DNA from: Leadbetterella byssophila DSM 17132
Lineage (GTDB): Bacteria > Bacteroidota > Bacteroidia > Cytophagales > Spirosomataceae
DNA length: 64,000 nt
Reading direction: 5' to 3'
Assembly: GCF_000166395.1 (NCBI RefSeq)
Contig: NC_014655.1
Span: 1,302,001-1,366,000 of the forward strand
Every line of letters begins with the position of its first letter. Positions within the stretch are counted from its first letter, which is position 1. The notes beneath the pieces were generated by a model. It ran no database searches. It was not told the DNA's origin and saw nothing but the letters and a program-made list of their open reading frames with translations. A program made the translations under genes and the position numbers. Below are positions 1 through 9,864 of the stretch, one piece after another.

Positions 1-1469
1 TTCTCTATCATGGTATTCACCACATTAAATACCTGAGGTCTACGATAAGTTGGCATCTCGATGATCAGATAACTTTTTACTTCAGACCTCACCATCTTCT
101 TTAATAACCATGCTCCTCCTAAGGCAGCTAAAAAGCCAAGAAAATACATCAAGGTCATCACTAAGCCCTGAAGCCCCATAAAGCCTCCTATGGTGGTATT
201 TGGAATGACTAATGAGATGATGATCACGTAGATGGGAATCCTGGCAGAACAAGTTGCGAACGGAGTCACTAACATGGTAATCAGTCTTTCCTTTGGATTT
301 TCAATGTTCCTGGCAGACATAATAGCCGGAATGGCACAAGCCACCCCTGAAATTAGAGGTACTACAGATTTACCACTTAACCCGAACGGGCGCATCAGCT
401 TATCCATCAGGAATACTACTCTACTCATATATCCGCTCTCTTCTAATAGAGCTATAAACATGAAAAGAATAGCAATCTGCGGAATAAATATCACCACCCC
501 ACCTATCCCGGGTACAATTCCTTCCGCTAAAAGTTCGGTAAACTTCCCTTCGGGTAAAGTTGCACTTATCCAAGCACTTAACTGAGCAAACTTCTCATCA
601 ATCCAATCCGTAGGAATAGATGACCATGAAAATATGGACTGGAAAACCACAAGCATAATGGCGAAGAAGATCACATATCCCCAAACAGGATGCATCAGAA
701 TTCGATCAACCTTTGCTTGCCAACCCGTAGCTTTATTTATATCCTTCTGATAAGCTTCTTTTAAGACTCCTTGAATCAGTTGGTATCTTCTAACCGTTTC
801 TTTTTGTTGTAAACGCTTAATATCACTTACACTCAGAGTATCTTCAATCTTATGAATGCTGTTAAACTGTGCATTCTGAGACCTGTTCAACCAAGCTTTG
901 TATTCTTTACCTCTAAAATAGCTTTCATCAACATCTGTCAATTCAAAAACCGGCTTGGTATCTGCATACTCATAAGAAGCGATGGCAGATTTTAGATCAT
1001 TAAAACCCAAACCGCTTTTGCTAGATATCAGAACGGTGGAGCATTTGAAGTAGGAACTGAGTTTTGACAGATCTATAGAAATGCCTTTGGGAGCCATTTG
1101 ATCTGCCATATTAATGGCCAAAATGGTAGGAAATCCTAGATCTTTGATCTGCGTAAGTAATAATAGATTACGCTTTAGGTTCTCCACTTCAGCTACCACT
1201 ACCACCACATTTGGATAATAGCTATTTTTCTCATCAAAGAGCGTTTCTAATACTACTTCTTCGTCTTTAGAATTAGGCTGAATGGAATATAAACCGGGCA
1301 AATCAATGATAGTGGCTTTTAGCTGATCATTGATTTTGGCATGACCTGTTTTCCTATCTACAGTTATTCCCGGATAATTACCAACTTTCTGATTGAGACC
1401 TGTTAATGTATTAAAAACGGAGGTTTTACCCACATTTGGATTACCTACCAGAGCTACCTTAATTTCCAT
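1..1469 (-). CDS. feoB: Ferrous iron transport protein B, 3' end cut by window edge
   Basis: Inner-membrane Fe(II) transporter with a cytoplasmic GTPase domain. The reverse-strand translation starts MEIKVALVGNPNVGKTS, giving the G1 loop GNPNVGKT. It continues with the G3 motif DLPG and the FeoB-type G4 motif NMAD, then enters the membrane domain, where the gate motif CAIPAIMSAR is visible. About 489 residues lie in the window; the family is usually near 700, so the last third lies outside. The ATG overlaps the 3' end of feoA by 11 nt, indicating translational coupling. Family assignment is secure from the motifs. Confidence 0.95.
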   Translation of the reverse strand, partial: MEIKVALVGNPNVGKTSVFNTLTGLNQKVGNYPGITVDRKTGHAKINDQLKATIIDLPGLYSIQPNSKDEEVVLETLFDEKNSYYPNVVVVVAEVENLKRNLLLLTQIKDLGFPTILAINMADQMAPKGISIDLSKLSSYFKCSTVLISSKSGLGFNDLKSAIASYEYADTKPVFELTDVDESYFRGKEYKAWLNRSQNAQFNSIHKIEDTLSVSDIKRLQQKETVRRYQLIQGVLKEAYQKDINKATGWQAKVDRILMHPVWGYVIFFAIMLVVFQSIFSWSSIPTDWIDEKFAQLSAWISATLPEGKFTELLAEGIVPGIGGVVIFIPQIAILFMFIALLEESGYMSRVVFLMDKLMRPFGLSGKSVVPLISGVACAIPAIMSARNIENPKERLITMLVTPFATCSARIPIYVIIISLVIPNTTIGGFMGLQGLVMTLMYFLGFLAALGGAWLLKKMVRSEVKSYLIIEMPTYRRPQVFNVVNTMIE

Positions 1470-1692
1470 TAGCGAGTAATTCTATTTCTATTTGTGAAGC
1501 CATTTCTTTTCTGATACACAGGGGTAAACCGTCTATTTTGAAATAGTAAGGATCTCCCAAAGGGGCTTTTAGAATTAACTCTACCTCTGAACCGGGTAGA
1601 CATCCCATATCCATCAGTTTTATGGGCAATGATTCCAGGTCCATATTCTTAATTTCAGCCTTTTGACCTGCCTTCAGTTCGTGTAACTTCAT
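1459..1692 (-). CDS. feoA: Ferrous iron transport protein A (SH3-like)
   Basis: Small cytoplasmic partner of FeoB, 77 residues, the normal size for a FeoA SH3-like barrel. The features typical of FeoA are LHELKAGQKAEI at the start, the central MGCLPGSEVE turn, and APLGDPYYFKIDGLPLCIRKEMA near the end. Its stop lies 11 nt inside feoB. Only 17 bp separate its ATG from the stop of the upstream GH3 gene on the same strand, so either the genes are co-transcribed or the feo promoter lies inside the GH3 gene. No Fur-like box was identified by eye. Confidence 0.93.
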   Translation of the reverse strand: MKLHELKAGQKAEIKNMDLESLPIKLMDMGCLPGSEVELILKAPLGDPYYFKIDGLPLCIRKEMASQIEIELLANGN

Positions 1693-1709
1693 TATTAGAC
1701 TAATTCTAT

Positions 1710-3986
1710 TTAGGGGCGTAAACTTCCTCGTAAAACGATGTCTCTGGAAGAAGATCCTACGCCTATCGCTACAGGGTCTTTGTACCTTTCTTTTTGAAGA
1801 TTTCGATTTACATACTCTAAATCTTCATTTCTTACTGTAAAGGTAATCCATTTTTCTTCACCAGCCTTCAAAAAAACCTTATCAAAATACTTTAATTGCT
1901 TCTCAGCTTGCACCACAGAGGTATTTTGAGGAGAAAAATAGACCTGGGGGATTTCATACCCATCTACTGACCCTATATTTTTTAAACGAAACTTTATCTC
2001 AAAGGTTCCCACAGACAGGTCGGAATATTCAAATTTTGTATAAGATTTCCCATATCCGAAAGGATACAGTGCCTCCTGATCTAACTCAACATAGTCATTT
2101 CCCCGAGGTCTGCGCTTATTATAATAAACGGGAAGTTGCCCCACACTTTTTGCCACAGAAATGGGCAATCTCCCACTAGGATTATATTTTCCCTTCAAAA
2201 TTTCTCCAAGGGCCGTACCCCCATAAGCACCCGGATACCAAGCACATAATAAAGCATCAGCATGTTCCGCGGCCCAATTCATTTCCAGAGGCCTACCTTG
2301 AATGTAAATAACTACCAAGGGCTTCCCTGTGCTTTTCAACGCTTTCAAGAACTCCTCTTGTAAACCCATCAGACCTAAGGTGGCTCTATCAAATCCTTCT
2401 CCATTTTCCATGTCCATTAGATTCTGCCCAGAAGTCTGAGCTGCACCTGTATTTTCATAGACCGTTTTAAAATCTCTGGCACTAGAACCGCCAACTACCG
2501 CTATGATTATCTCAGAATTTCTCGCCAATTCCATAGCATCCTCCCAACCCTTCCTAGAAGTATCCCGAATGGCAACGCCCTTTGCATACTTTACATCCGT
2601 CTCAGAAAAGAGGTTTTTGATGCCTTCATATACGGTAACCATTTCACTTTCATCCTGAGGCGCTGTATAATCACCTAATTGATTATAAATAGCATGAGCG
2701 TTAGGACCTACCACTGCTATTCTCTTATACCTATCTCCCAAAGGCAGAATCTCATTTTTAAGGAGAACCACTGACTCTCTAGCCACGTCTAGAGCCACAT
2801 CCTTATTCCTCTGGCTCCTTACCTCAGTTTTGGCTTTCTTTGGGTCTACAAATGGATGTTCAAATAAACCCATCTCAAATTTCCTGGCCAGGATCCTATA
2901 CACCGCGGTATCCAACTGCTCCCCATCTAGTTTATCAAAGGCATTCCCTCCTAAATCCATATCCACTCCGGCATTCAAAGCCATTTTCCCAGCTGCGCTG
3001 AGATTCGGAACCACTCTGTGTGCACTGTAAACTCCGTCTATACTGAAAAGATCAGAAACAACAAATCCTTTAAACCCCCAATCACGCCTAAGCACTTGGT
3101 TGAGTAAGTACTCGTCAGCTGTACTAGGCACTCCATCAATGGAATTATAACTGGTCATAATAGAAAGTGCTCCTGCCCTTATCGCCTTTTCAAAGGGAAA
3201 TAGGAAGTTTTGATGCAAATCTATGGGGCCTATATTTACAGCATTCCCGTTATGTCCTCCTTCGGAACTCCCATATGCCGCAAAGTGCTTTAAAGTAGAG
3301 ATAACGGAAAAAGGTAGTTGTAAATTTCCACCCCCTGCCCCTCTCACTGCAGCCGCACCTAATTCTCCGGTCAATACAGGATCCTCTCCAAAAGATTCTT
3401 CTACCCTAGACCATCTAGGATCCCTGCTGATATCCAAAACCGGACCATAAGCTATATGTGCTCCTTGAAGTCGGATCTCCTTGGCTTTCACCTCCCAAGC
3501 CTTTTGCACTAGGTCTCTGTTCCAAGTGGAAGCCTGCCCTATACCAGTGGGAAAAACTGTAGTACCTATAGCCATATGTCCATGGGGAGATTCTTCCGCT
3601 AAAAAGATGGGAATGCCTAGTCGGGTATTTTCAATAGCATAACGTTGAATTTCATTCGCCACTTCAGCAGCCAGTTCAGGATCTAATCCAGTTTCCAAGG
3701 TCTTTTGTGTCCAGGGATCGGCACGAAAAACTGCCCAGAGAGCGCCAATAGGCTTAACCTTCATAAGGTCTTTGAACTTTTGAGAAACTGCTACGCTCCT
3801 CCCCTTTTTCTCATACATTTCCCAGCCCATGAGGCAGAGCAACTGCGCCCGCTTTTCCTCATAACTCATCCGGGAAAGAAGATCTGTTGTTCTGGTATGT
3901 ACATCCAATTTTGGATTTTTATAGGCCGGAACTTGCGAAAAGAGTAAAACAGGAAGAAAAATTAGTAAAGTAGTTATTCTAAACAT
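1710..3986 (-). CDS. bglX: Secreted glycoside hydrolase family 3 beta-glucosidase
   Basis: Periplasmic or secreted GH3 enzyme releasing terminal beta-linked sugars from oligosaccharides, 758 residues, the usual size for BglX-type enzymes. Residues 1-18 form a signal peptide ending FSQ. The catalytic barrel carries KHFAAYG (K233-H234) and GFKGFVVSD, whose Asp312 matches the GH3 nucleophile. A second alpha/beta domain follows, and a fibronectin-III-like C-terminus begins near residue 650. It lies just upstream of feoA on the same strand. The glucosidase specificity is inferred from overall BglX resemblance; a xylosidase is possible. Confidence 0.9.
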   Translation of the reverse strand: MFRITTLLIFLPVLLFSQVPAYKNPKLDVHTRTTDLLSRMSYEEKRAQLLCLMGWEMYEKKGRSVAVSQKFKDLMKVKPIGALWAVFRADPWTQKTLETGLDPELAAEVANEIQRYAIENTRLGIPIFLAEESPHGHMAIGTTVFPTGIGQASTWNRDLVQKAWEVKAKEIRLQGAHIAYGPVLDISRDPRWSRVEESFGEDPVLTGELGAAAVRGAGGGNLQLPFSVISTLKHFAAYGSSEGGHNGNAVNIGPIDLHQNFLFPFEKAIRAGALSIMTSYNSIDGVPSTADEYLLNQVLRRDWGFKGFVVSDLFSIDGVYSAHRVVPNLSAAGKMALNAGVDMDLGGNAFDKLDGEQLDTAVYRILARKFEMGLFEHPFVDPKKAKTEVRSQRNKDVALDVARESVVLLKNEILPLGDRYKRIAVVGPNAHAIYNQLGDYTAPQDESEMVTVYEGIKNLFSETDVKYAKGVAIRDTSRKGWEDAMELARNSEIIIAVVGGSSARDFKTVYENTGAAQTSGQNLMDMENGEGFDRATLGLMGLQEEFLKALKSTGKPLVVIYIQGRPLEMNWAAEHADALLCAWYPGAYGGTALGEILKGKYNPSGRLPISVAKSVGQLPVYYNKRRPRGNDYVELDQEALYPFGYGKSYTKFEYSDLSVGTFEIKFRLKNIGSVDGYEIPQVYFSPQNTSVVQAEKQLKYFDKVFLKAGEEKWITFTVRNEDLEYVNRNLQKERYKDPVAIGVGSSSRDIVLRGSLRP

Positions 3987-4210
3987 GTTTGGAGAATTGT
4001 TTTCAAAGATAAAGAAATGTACGGATCAGAAACACAATGTTAGTAGATATCCCTGACAACGAAAACAGAATAATATTTGGCAATTTTAAATAAGTCAACC
4101 AAACAAATGACCTGCAATAGTAAAATACCCCAAGAAAATTGCAAGGAATAGAAATATTGTAAGATAAAATATAATTTTTTGGAACAAAATATTAATTTAT
4201 TAATTCTTCC

Positions 4211-4242
4211 TTTTACTAAATAATATATTGAATTTATATTTG
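4211..4242 (+). promoter_or_regulatory. Bacteroidota-type promoter of gdhA
   Basis: A TATATTTG (4235-4242) fits the Bacteroidota -7 consensus TAnnTTTG, with a TTTT 20 bp upstream at the -33 position. It ends 26 bp before the gdhA TTG. The rest of the gap between 3987 and 4268 is AT-rich and holds nothing else recognisable. Confidence 0.55.
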
Positions 4243-4268
4243 ATTTCAATATACATTTTAACAAAGTC

Positions 4269-5597
4269 TTGAATATACTTACCACCATCGAAAAGAGAAA
4301 TTCAGGTGAGCCTGAGTTTCTACAGGCTGTTAATGAAGTTGCCGAATACATCATTCCTTTTATTGGAGAGAATCCTAAGTTCGAAAAATACAAGGTTTTC
4401 GAACGGATGGCGGAACCGGAGCGTGTATTGATCTTTAGGGTACCTTGGGTGGATGACGCCGGAGAAATCCAAATCAACAGAGGATATAGAGTTCAAATGA
4501 ACTCGGCCATTGGTCCATACAAAGGGGGCTTGCGCTTTCACCCATCTGTAAACCTTAGCGTCTTGAAGTTCTTGGCCTTTGAACAGACCTTCAAAAATAG
4601 CTTAACAGGATTACCTATGGGCGGTGCTAAAGGTGGTTCTGACTTTGACCCGAAAGGAAAATCAGATGCAGAGGTGATGCGGTTCTGCCAAAGTTTCATG
4701 ACTGAGCTCTATAGGCATATCGGACCTGACCTAGACGTACCCGCAGGAGATATTGGGGTAGGAAAAAGGGAAATAGGGTATCTATTTGGACAGTACAAAA
4801 GGCTTAAGAACGAATTTACAGGAGTCTTAACCGGAAAGGGATTCGAATGGGGAGGAAGTAGAATCCGCCCTGAAGCTACCGGATATGGACTTATTTACTT
4901 TGTACAGGAAATCTTCAAAGATGAAGGCAAAACCTTAGAGGGAAAAGTAATCGCCATATCGGGATCAGGGAATGTAGCCCAATTTGCCGCTGAAAAATCT
5001 ATTCAATGCGGCGCTAAGGTGGTTACCATGTCAGACTCTAACGGATACATTTACGACCCTGAGGGCATAGATTTTGAAAAATTAGCATTCATTACGAATT
5101 TAAAAGAGATCAGGAGAGGTAGAATAAGTGAATACATCAATGCATATCCTTCTGCTAATTATGTAGCAGATGCAAAACCCTGGGCTGTTCCTTGTGACAT
5201 AGCCCTTCCATGTGCCACTCAAAATGAGCTGAACGAAACAGATGCTCAGCAATTAATTAATAATGGCTGTAGATTCGTAGCAGAAGGAGCAAATATGCCT
5301 TGCACCAGAGAGGCTGTTGCCATTTTCAATAAACAAAAGATCACCTATGTACCGGGAAAGGCGGCAAATGCGGGCGGAGTAGCGGTATCAGGTTTAGAAA
5401 TGACCCAGAATAGCCTACGCTACGCTTGGGTAAAAGACAAAGTAGATGACCGACTTAAGATGATCATAAGAGGAATTCATGCTACCTGCGTTAAATATGG
5501 CAAGGAAGCGGATGGGCACATTAACTATGAGAAAGGAGCAAACATTGGTGGATTTGTCAAAGTAGCTGAAGCCATGATTGATCAAGGGGTAGTTTAA
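4269..5597 (+). CDS. gdhA: NADP-type glutamate dehydrogenase
   Basis: Hexameric glutamate dehydrogenase of 442 residues converting 2-oxoglutarate plus ammonium to glutamate. PMGGAKGG places the catalytic Lys near 121, GSGNVAQ near 236 is the dinucleotide loop, and PAGDIGVG is the substrate-site segment. The start is a TTG: the frame is closed by a TAA at 4221 with no ATG or GTG between, and the N-terminus ([14 protein letters not shown]) lines up with family starts, so the TTG is well supported. It converges with queG, overlapping it by 4 nt. Confidence 0.95.
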   Translation: MNILTTIEKRNSGEPEFLQAVNEVAEYIIPFIGENPKFEKYKVFERMAEPERVLIFRVPWVDDAGEIQINRGYRVQMNSAIGPYKGGLRFHPSVNLSVLKFLAFEQTFKNSLTGLPMGGAKGGSDFDPKGKSDAEVMRFCQSFMTELYRHIGPDLDVPAGDIGVGKREIGYLFGQYKRLKNEFTGVLTGKGFEWGGSRIRPEATGYGLIYFVQEIFKDEGKTLEGKVIAISGSGNVAQFAAEKSIQCGAKVVTMSDSNGYIYDPEGIDFEKLAFITNLKEIRRGRISEYINAYPSANYVADAKPWAVPCDIALPCATQNELNETDAQQLINNGCRFVAEGANMPCTREAVAIFNKQKITYVPGKAANAGGVAVSGLEMTQNSLRYAWVKDKVDDRLKMIIRGIHATCVKYGKEADGHINYEKGANIGGFVKVAEAMIDQGVV

Positions 5598-6502
5598 ACC
5601 TCCTTCACAAAAGCTATATTTCTTTTAAGACCTTCCAGTTTAGTTCGCTCCACCGCAGATTTCTTAAACAAATGAGAGAAGATCTCTGAGGTAATCTCGT
5701 CCCAATCCTGGAAGGTTTTTAAATTCTCATTCGGATAGAATTCCTCAGTAGAATGAGGACGGGCAAAGGAATTCCACGGACATACGTCCTGACAAATATC
5801 ACAGCCAAAGATCCAGTTCTCCATCTTGCCTTTAAACTCATTAGGGATTTGATCCTTCAGCTCAATGGTCAAATAAGAAATACACTTACTTCCATCAACT
5901 TCATAAGGGGTTATAGCATCTGTGGGACAAGCATCTATGCAAGCTGTACAAGTACCGCAATAATCCCTAATAGGCCCGTCTGCCTGCAAAGGCAGATCTA
6001 GAATTAATTCAGCAATGAAGAAGAAACTCCCCATCTTTCTGTTGATGAGATTGGAATTCTTCCCAACCCAACCTAAACCGGCTTTCTTTGCCCAAATCTT
6101 ATCCATTACAGGAGCAGAATCTACAAAGATCCTACCTCCCACCTCTCCTATCTCCTTTTGAATCCGCTCAAACAGTAATTTAAGCTTGTCTTTTATTACG
6201 TAGTGATAATCCTTCCCGTAGGCATACTTGGAAATCTTATATGGAGATGCATCCAAAGGCTCTTCAGGATAATAATTGAGAAGTAGAGAAACTACTGACT
6301 TGGCTCCATCTACTAGTTTTCGGGGATCTAGTCGCTTATCAAAATGATTAGCCATGTAAGCCATTTTGCCATGATAATTGCGATTCAACCATCGCTCTAA
6401 CCTAGGTGCTTCTTCCTCCAGAAAATCAGCAGCAGAAATACCGCAGAAATCAAAACCTAGTTCTGCTGCCCAACTCTTAATCTCTTTTGAATAGTCTCTC
6501 AT
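5594..6502 (-). CDS. queG: Epoxyqueuosine reductase
   Basis: Cobalamin-dependent iron-sulfur enzyme for the last step of queuosine synthesis in tRNA, 302 residues. The first [4Fe-4S] site is [12 protein letters not shown] (C182, C185, C188, C192) and the second CDICQDVCP (C234, C237, C241). The conserved VDSAPVMD segment (residues 127-134) and GLGWVGKN precede them. It starts on ATG directly downstream of the sodA terminator. The protein is somewhat shorter at the C-terminus than the E. coli enzyme, as usual for the short form without HEAT repeats. Confidence 0.94.
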   Translation of the reverse strand: MRDYSKEIKSWAAELGFDFCGISAADFLEEEAPRLERWLNRNYHGKMAYMANHFDKRLDPRKLVDGAKSVVSLLLNYYPEEPLDASPYKISKYAYGKDYHYVIKDKLKLLFERIQKEIGEVGGRIFVDSAPVMDKIWAKKAGLGWVGKNSNLINRKMGSFFFIAELILDLPLQADGPIRDYCGTCTACIDACPTDAITPYEVDGSKCISYLTIELKDQIPNEFKGKMENWIFGCDICQDVCPWNSFARPHSTEEFYPNENLKTFQDWDEITSEIFSHLFKKSAVERTKLEGLKRNIAFVKEV

Positions 6503-6531
6503 GGGAAAAGAAAAGCCGGAAAATCCGGCTT
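6503..6531 (-). terminator. Intrinsic terminator after sodA
   Basis: Read on the minus strand, an 8-bp stem AAGCCGGA/TCCGGCTT (6513-6531) with a 3-nt loop is followed by TTTTCTTTT. It lies between the sodA stop and the queG ATG. Confidence 0.85.
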
Positions 6532-6532
6532 A

Positions 6533-7222
6533 TTATTTCTTCTTCAAGGCAGCATTATAATTCTTTTCTGCCTGGTCCCAATTGACCAGATTCCAGAATG
6601 CATTTACATAGTCTGCGCGCTTGTTCTGATATTTCAAGTAGTAGGCATGCTCCCATACATCAATACCAATGATGGGGCAACCTTGAGTTTCTACCACATC
6701 CATATAGGGGTTATCCTGATTTGCGGTAGAGATAATCTTCAAATCTCCATTCTTCTGCAAGATTAGCCAAGCCCATCCAGATCCAAATCTTCCCGCAGCT
6801 GCTTTGTTGAACTCCTCCTTCATAGCATCTACGGACTTAAATGTCTCCTGGATCTTCTTTAATAATTTACCATTAGGTGAAGTGGCTTTAGGAGAAAGGA
6901 TCTCCCAAAAGAAGGTATGATTCCAGTGTCCACCTGCATTATTGCGGATGGCTGTGCTGTACTTTGAAACATTCTTGATAATTTCCTCTAAACTTTTACC
7001 TTCAGCACCAGATCCCGGTAAAGCTTTATTTAAATTATCAACATATGCCTTATGGTGACGGGAATAGTGAATCTCCATGGTTTCGGCATCAATATGAGGC
7101 TCCAATGCATTAAATGCATATGGTAGTTTAGGCAATGTGAAGGCATCTGCCATTCTAGCTAAAACCGTCTTACTTGCGGCTAAGCCCAAGGCCAATGAAG
7201 CGATAAAACTCTTTCTTTTCAT
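6533..7222 (-). CDS. sodA: Superoxide dismutase (Mn-type), probably exported
   Basis: Mn/Fe-family superoxide dismutase, 229 residues. Metal ligands are visible as H52 (IHYSRHH), H102 (NHTFFW), D188 and H192 (DVWEHAYY). GGH at 97-99 and the STANQD segment with Gln169 follow the Mn-enzyme pattern, so Mn or cambialistic use is likely. An extra N-terminal segment of about 23 residues (Lys/Arg, then a hydrophobic stretch ending VLA) looks like a signal peptide, which points to a periplasmic enzyme. It follows recR closely (5 bp). Confidence 0.92.
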   Translation of the reverse strand: MKRKSFIASLALGLAASKTVLARMADAFTLPKLPYAFNALEPHIDAETMEIHYSRHHKAYVDNLNKALPGSGAEGKSLEEIIKNVSKYSTAIRNNAGGHWNHTFFWEILSPKATSPNGKLLKKIQETFKSVDAMKEEFNKAAAGRFGSGWAWLILQKNGDLKIISTANQDNPYMDVVETQGCPIIGIDVWEHAYYLKYQNKRADYVNAFWNLVNWDQAEKNYNAALKKK

Positions 7223-7227
7223 TTTGA

Positions 7228-7830
7228 TTAAAAGTCAATTCTACTTAAAATACTCCGACCCAATGTAATCTCATCAGTATACTCTAAATCCCCTCCCACT
7301 GGAATTCCTCTTGCAATAGTTGAGATCCTGATGGGGAATTCGGCCAACTTTTTTCTTATATAGAACGCTGTAGTATCCCCCTCCATTGTAGGACTTAGGG
7401 CTAATATCACTTCTTTCACCTCTTCATTCTTCCGCAAACGCTCTACCAATGCATCAATATGCAATTGATTCGGTCCTATACCTTGCACCGGAGCTATGAC
7501 TCCGCCTAACACATGGTAAAGACCTTGATACTGACCGGTATTTTCAATCGCCAATACATCTTTGGTATCCTGAACTACAGCAATAATGCTTCTTTCTCGC
7601 CTGTGAGAACTACAAATTTGACATATGCTTTGGTCGGAAATATTATGACATTCCGTACAAAAGGTAGTATTTTCTACCAAATTCACCAAAGCCGAAGAAA
7701 GGCTATGCGCCACCTGCTTATCTGATTTAAGCAGATGCAAGGCCATCCTCAAGGCTGATTTCTTACCGATACCGGGCAGTTTCGAAATCTCACTGACCGC
7801 TTCTTCTATGGTTCTAGATGGATAATTCAA
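7228..7830 (-). CDS. recR: Recombination mediator RecR
   Basis: Recombinational repair protein of 200 residues, full length, working with RecF/RecO to load RecA at gaps. It has the N-terminal helix-hairpin-helix (LPGIGKKSALRMA), the Cys4 zinc site (CTEC, then CQIC), and the Toprim core starting IAVVQDTKDVLAIENTG. It sits 4 bp downstream of clpS and 5 bp upstream of sodA, so the three probably form one transcript. Confidence 0.96.
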   Translation of the reverse strand: MNYPSRTIEEAVSEISKLPGIGKKSALRMALHLLKSDKQVAHSLSSALVNLVENTTFCTECHNISDQSICQICSSHRRERSIIAVVQDTKDVLAIENTGQYQGLYHVLGGVIAPVQGIGPNQLHIDALVERLRKNEEVKEVILALSPTMEGDTTAFYIRKKLAEFPIRISTIARGIPVGGDLEYTDEITLGRSILSRIDF

Positions 7831-7834
7831 GGTA

Positions 7835-8122
7835 TTATCTCAAGATTATTTCTGCGGAAATGCCTCTATCAGTGATAGCTGTCCTGATAGGCACCAATTC
7901 CTCGTAATCACCGTTTTTAACAGCGCATTTGCCTTTGAAATGAATGATCAAAGTGCACTGCTCAGCTTGTTCATACGTGTGATCACAGTACTCCACTAAG
8001 GTCTCAATAACGTGGTCAAAGGTATTCACGTCATCGTTAAATACCACTAGAGAATACAACTTCACATCATCTAGAACCACCTCTTCTTCTACAAGTACTT
8101 CCGTCTCCGGCGCTGATTTCAT
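7835..8122 (-). CDS. clpS: ATP-dependent Clp protease adaptor ClpS
   Basis: N-end-rule adaptor delivering substrates to ClpAP, 95 residues from the chosen ATG. The substrate-binding core is evident in LVVFNDDVNTFDHVIETLVEYC, and KGKCAVKNGDYEEL matches the family. A TTG seven codons upstream would extend the frame, but the ATG at 8122 gives the normal acidic, flexible N-terminus and is preferred. First gene of the apparent clpS-recR-sodA unit. Confidence 0.92.
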   Translation of the reverse strand: MKSAPETEVLVEEEVVLDDVKLYSLVVFNDDVNTFDHVIETLVEYCDHTYEQAEQCTLIIHFKGKCAVKNGDYEELVPIRTAITDRGISAEIILR

Positions 8123-8279
8123 AAATACTAATCTTTGAACCAAAATTAAGCTTTGTATATCTATTTCTAAACCAAATCTTAAAAAAAATAGTTTCTAGGG
8201 TTGCTTTATAAAAATCCTTTAGTAGTCGGCAGGTTCCACATAATTTCTGATATTTGCCCAAAAGATTAAAAATTATTAC

Positions 8280-9749
8280 ATGAGTCCTTTAATAGCTCTA
8301 TCTATTTTATTCATTTATTTCTCCATACTGATCCTTATATCCATTAAGACTTCGAAAAATGCTGACTCAGCTTCTTTCTTTTTAGCCAACAAGGCCGCTC
8401 CCTGGTATCTGGTGGCATTTGGTATGATAGGCACCAGTATTTCAGGCGTAACCTTCGTATCAGTGCCTGGAAAAGTAGGAGCTGAATCCTTTGGATATTT
8501 TCAAATGGTTTTGGGTTTTGTACTGGGTTATTTATTTATTGGAACAGTATTAATGCCTCTCTACTATAGATTAAATCTGATTTCCATTTACCAGTTTTTC
8601 CAAACCAGGTTTGGGTATTGGTCGTACAAAACCGGATCTGCTATTTTCTTAATTTCGAGGACTATTGGTTCAGCCGTACGTCTCTATGTGGCGGTAAGTG
8701 TACTTCAGATGGCTATTTTTGGACCTATAGGCATCCCTTTTGAACTATCTGTCATCTTTACTATATTACTCATCTGGGTATACACATTTAAGGGGGGGGT
8801 GAAAACCATTTTGATCACAGATACCCTTCAGACCTTCTTCTTAATAGCCGCATTAATTACTACCATCTTCTTACTAAAAAATCAGATGGGTTGGGGTCTT
8901 ACGGATATGTTTACGCAGATTGGAGCTTCTGATTATTCAAAGATCTTCCACTTTGATCAAGGATGGTCTGATAAACAAAACTTCTTTAAGCTTTTTATCA
9001 GCGGTATGTTCATCACTATTGTGATGACGGGTATGGACCAGGATTTGATGCAGAAAAACCTTTCTTGTAAGAACATCAAAGAGGCTCAAAAAAACATGCT
9101 TTGGTTTACCGTAACGCTTGTAGTAGTAAACCTGCTCTTCTTGAGTTTGGGAGCCATGCTTTTCCTTTACGCCAATAAGACTGGTATCCAAGTTCCGGCA
9201 AATAGTGACGAATTCTACCCTATGATGGCTCTTGAAATCTTCAACGGACCAGAATTTGGCATAGCGGGTATGTTAGTAGGAATTACCTTTCTGATTGGTA
9301 TTACCGCTGCTACTTATGCTTCATCAGATTCTGCCCTTACGGCTTTAACCACTGCATTTTCTGTGGACTTTATGAATGTGCAACAAAAAACGGAAGAAGA
9401 GACCATAAAGATCAAAAATCGTGTACACGTAGGTTTCTCCATAGTTTTTGTCATTGTCATATTGATCTTCCATGCTCTTAATAGCACGGATTTGATCACG
9501 GCCATCTATAAGATAGCCAGTTACACCTATGGTCCATTACTTGGTCTGTTTGCCTTTGGTATCTTCTCTAAAAAAGCCGTTTGGGACAAAGCTGTTCCTT
9601 ATATCTGCTTTGCCTCCCCGGTCATCACCTACCTTTTGGAACAAGCTATACAAAAAGGAACAGGATACAAATTCGGATTTGAAAATCTTCTACTAAATGG
9701 ACTAATTACTATACTAGGTTTAGCCCTATTTGGGAAAAAGGAGAAATAA
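8280..9749 (+). CDS. Sodium:solute symporter (SSS family)
   Basis: Inner-membrane Na+-coupled transporter of 489 residues with about 13 hydrophobic segments. The family pattern is clear: SFFLANKAAPWYLVAFGMIGTSISGVTF near the N-terminus and the ASSDSALTAL stretch near residue 345 that carries the Na+-site serines. The substrate cannot be read from sequence; sugars, sialic acid, inositol or carboxylates are all found in this family. It is monocistronic, with a long inverted repeat directly after the stop. Confidence 0.85.
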   Translation: MSPLIALSILFIYFSILILISIKTSKNADSASFFLANKAAPWYLVAFGMIGTSISGVTFVSVPGKVGAESFGYFQMVLGFVLGYLFIGTVLMPLYYRLNLISIYQFFQTRFGYWSYKTGSAIFLISRTIGSAVRLYVAVSVLQMAIFGPIGIPFELSVIFTILLIWVYTFKGGVKTILITDTLQTFFLIAALITTIFLLKNQMGWGLTDMFTQIGASDYSKIFHFDQGWSDKQNFFKLFISGMFITIVMTGMDQDLMQKNLSCKNIKEAQKNMLWFTVTLVVVNLLFLSLGAMLFLYANKTGIQVPANSDEFYPMMALEIFNGPEFGIAGMLVGITFLIGITAATYASSDSALTALTTAFSVDFMNVQQKTEEETIKIKNRVHVGFSIVFVIVILIFHALNSTDLITAIYKIASYTYGPLLGLFAFGIFSKKAVWDKAVPYICFASPVITYLLEQAIQKGTGYKFGFENLLLNGLITILGLALFGKKEK

Positions 9750-9754
9750 TACCC

Positions 9755-9801
9755 TATTCTACTTCCTGTTTGATAAAGAATATTCAACAGGAAGTAGAAT
9801 A
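9755..9801 (+). terminator. Long perfect inverted repeat after the symporter gene
   Basis: A 16-bp perfect stem (9755-9770 with 9786-9801) flanks a 15-nt loop, starting 5 bp after the symporter stop. The sequence after it is A-rich rather than a T-run, so terminator function is likely but unproven. mRNA stabilisation or a small mobile-repeat remnant are alternatives. Confidence 0.5.
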
Positions 9802-9813
9802 AACCAAAAATAT

Positions 9814-9845
9814 CTTGGAAGATTCACACAATCAAATTACATTTG
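9814..9845 (+). promoter_or_regulatory. Bacteroidota-type promoter of the FGE-like gene
   Basis: TACATTTG at 9838-9845 matches TAnnTTTG, with CTTG 20 bp upstream as a weak -33 element. It ends 19 bp before the start codon at 9865. Confidence 0.45.
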
Positions 9846-9864
9846 AGAAAAGAAATAATCTTCT

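Noticed and set aside
4040..4477. 145-codon minus-strand frame over the gdhA start
   Set aside because: Half of it is the reverse of the conserved gdhA coding region; the remainder is AT-rich intergenic sequence.
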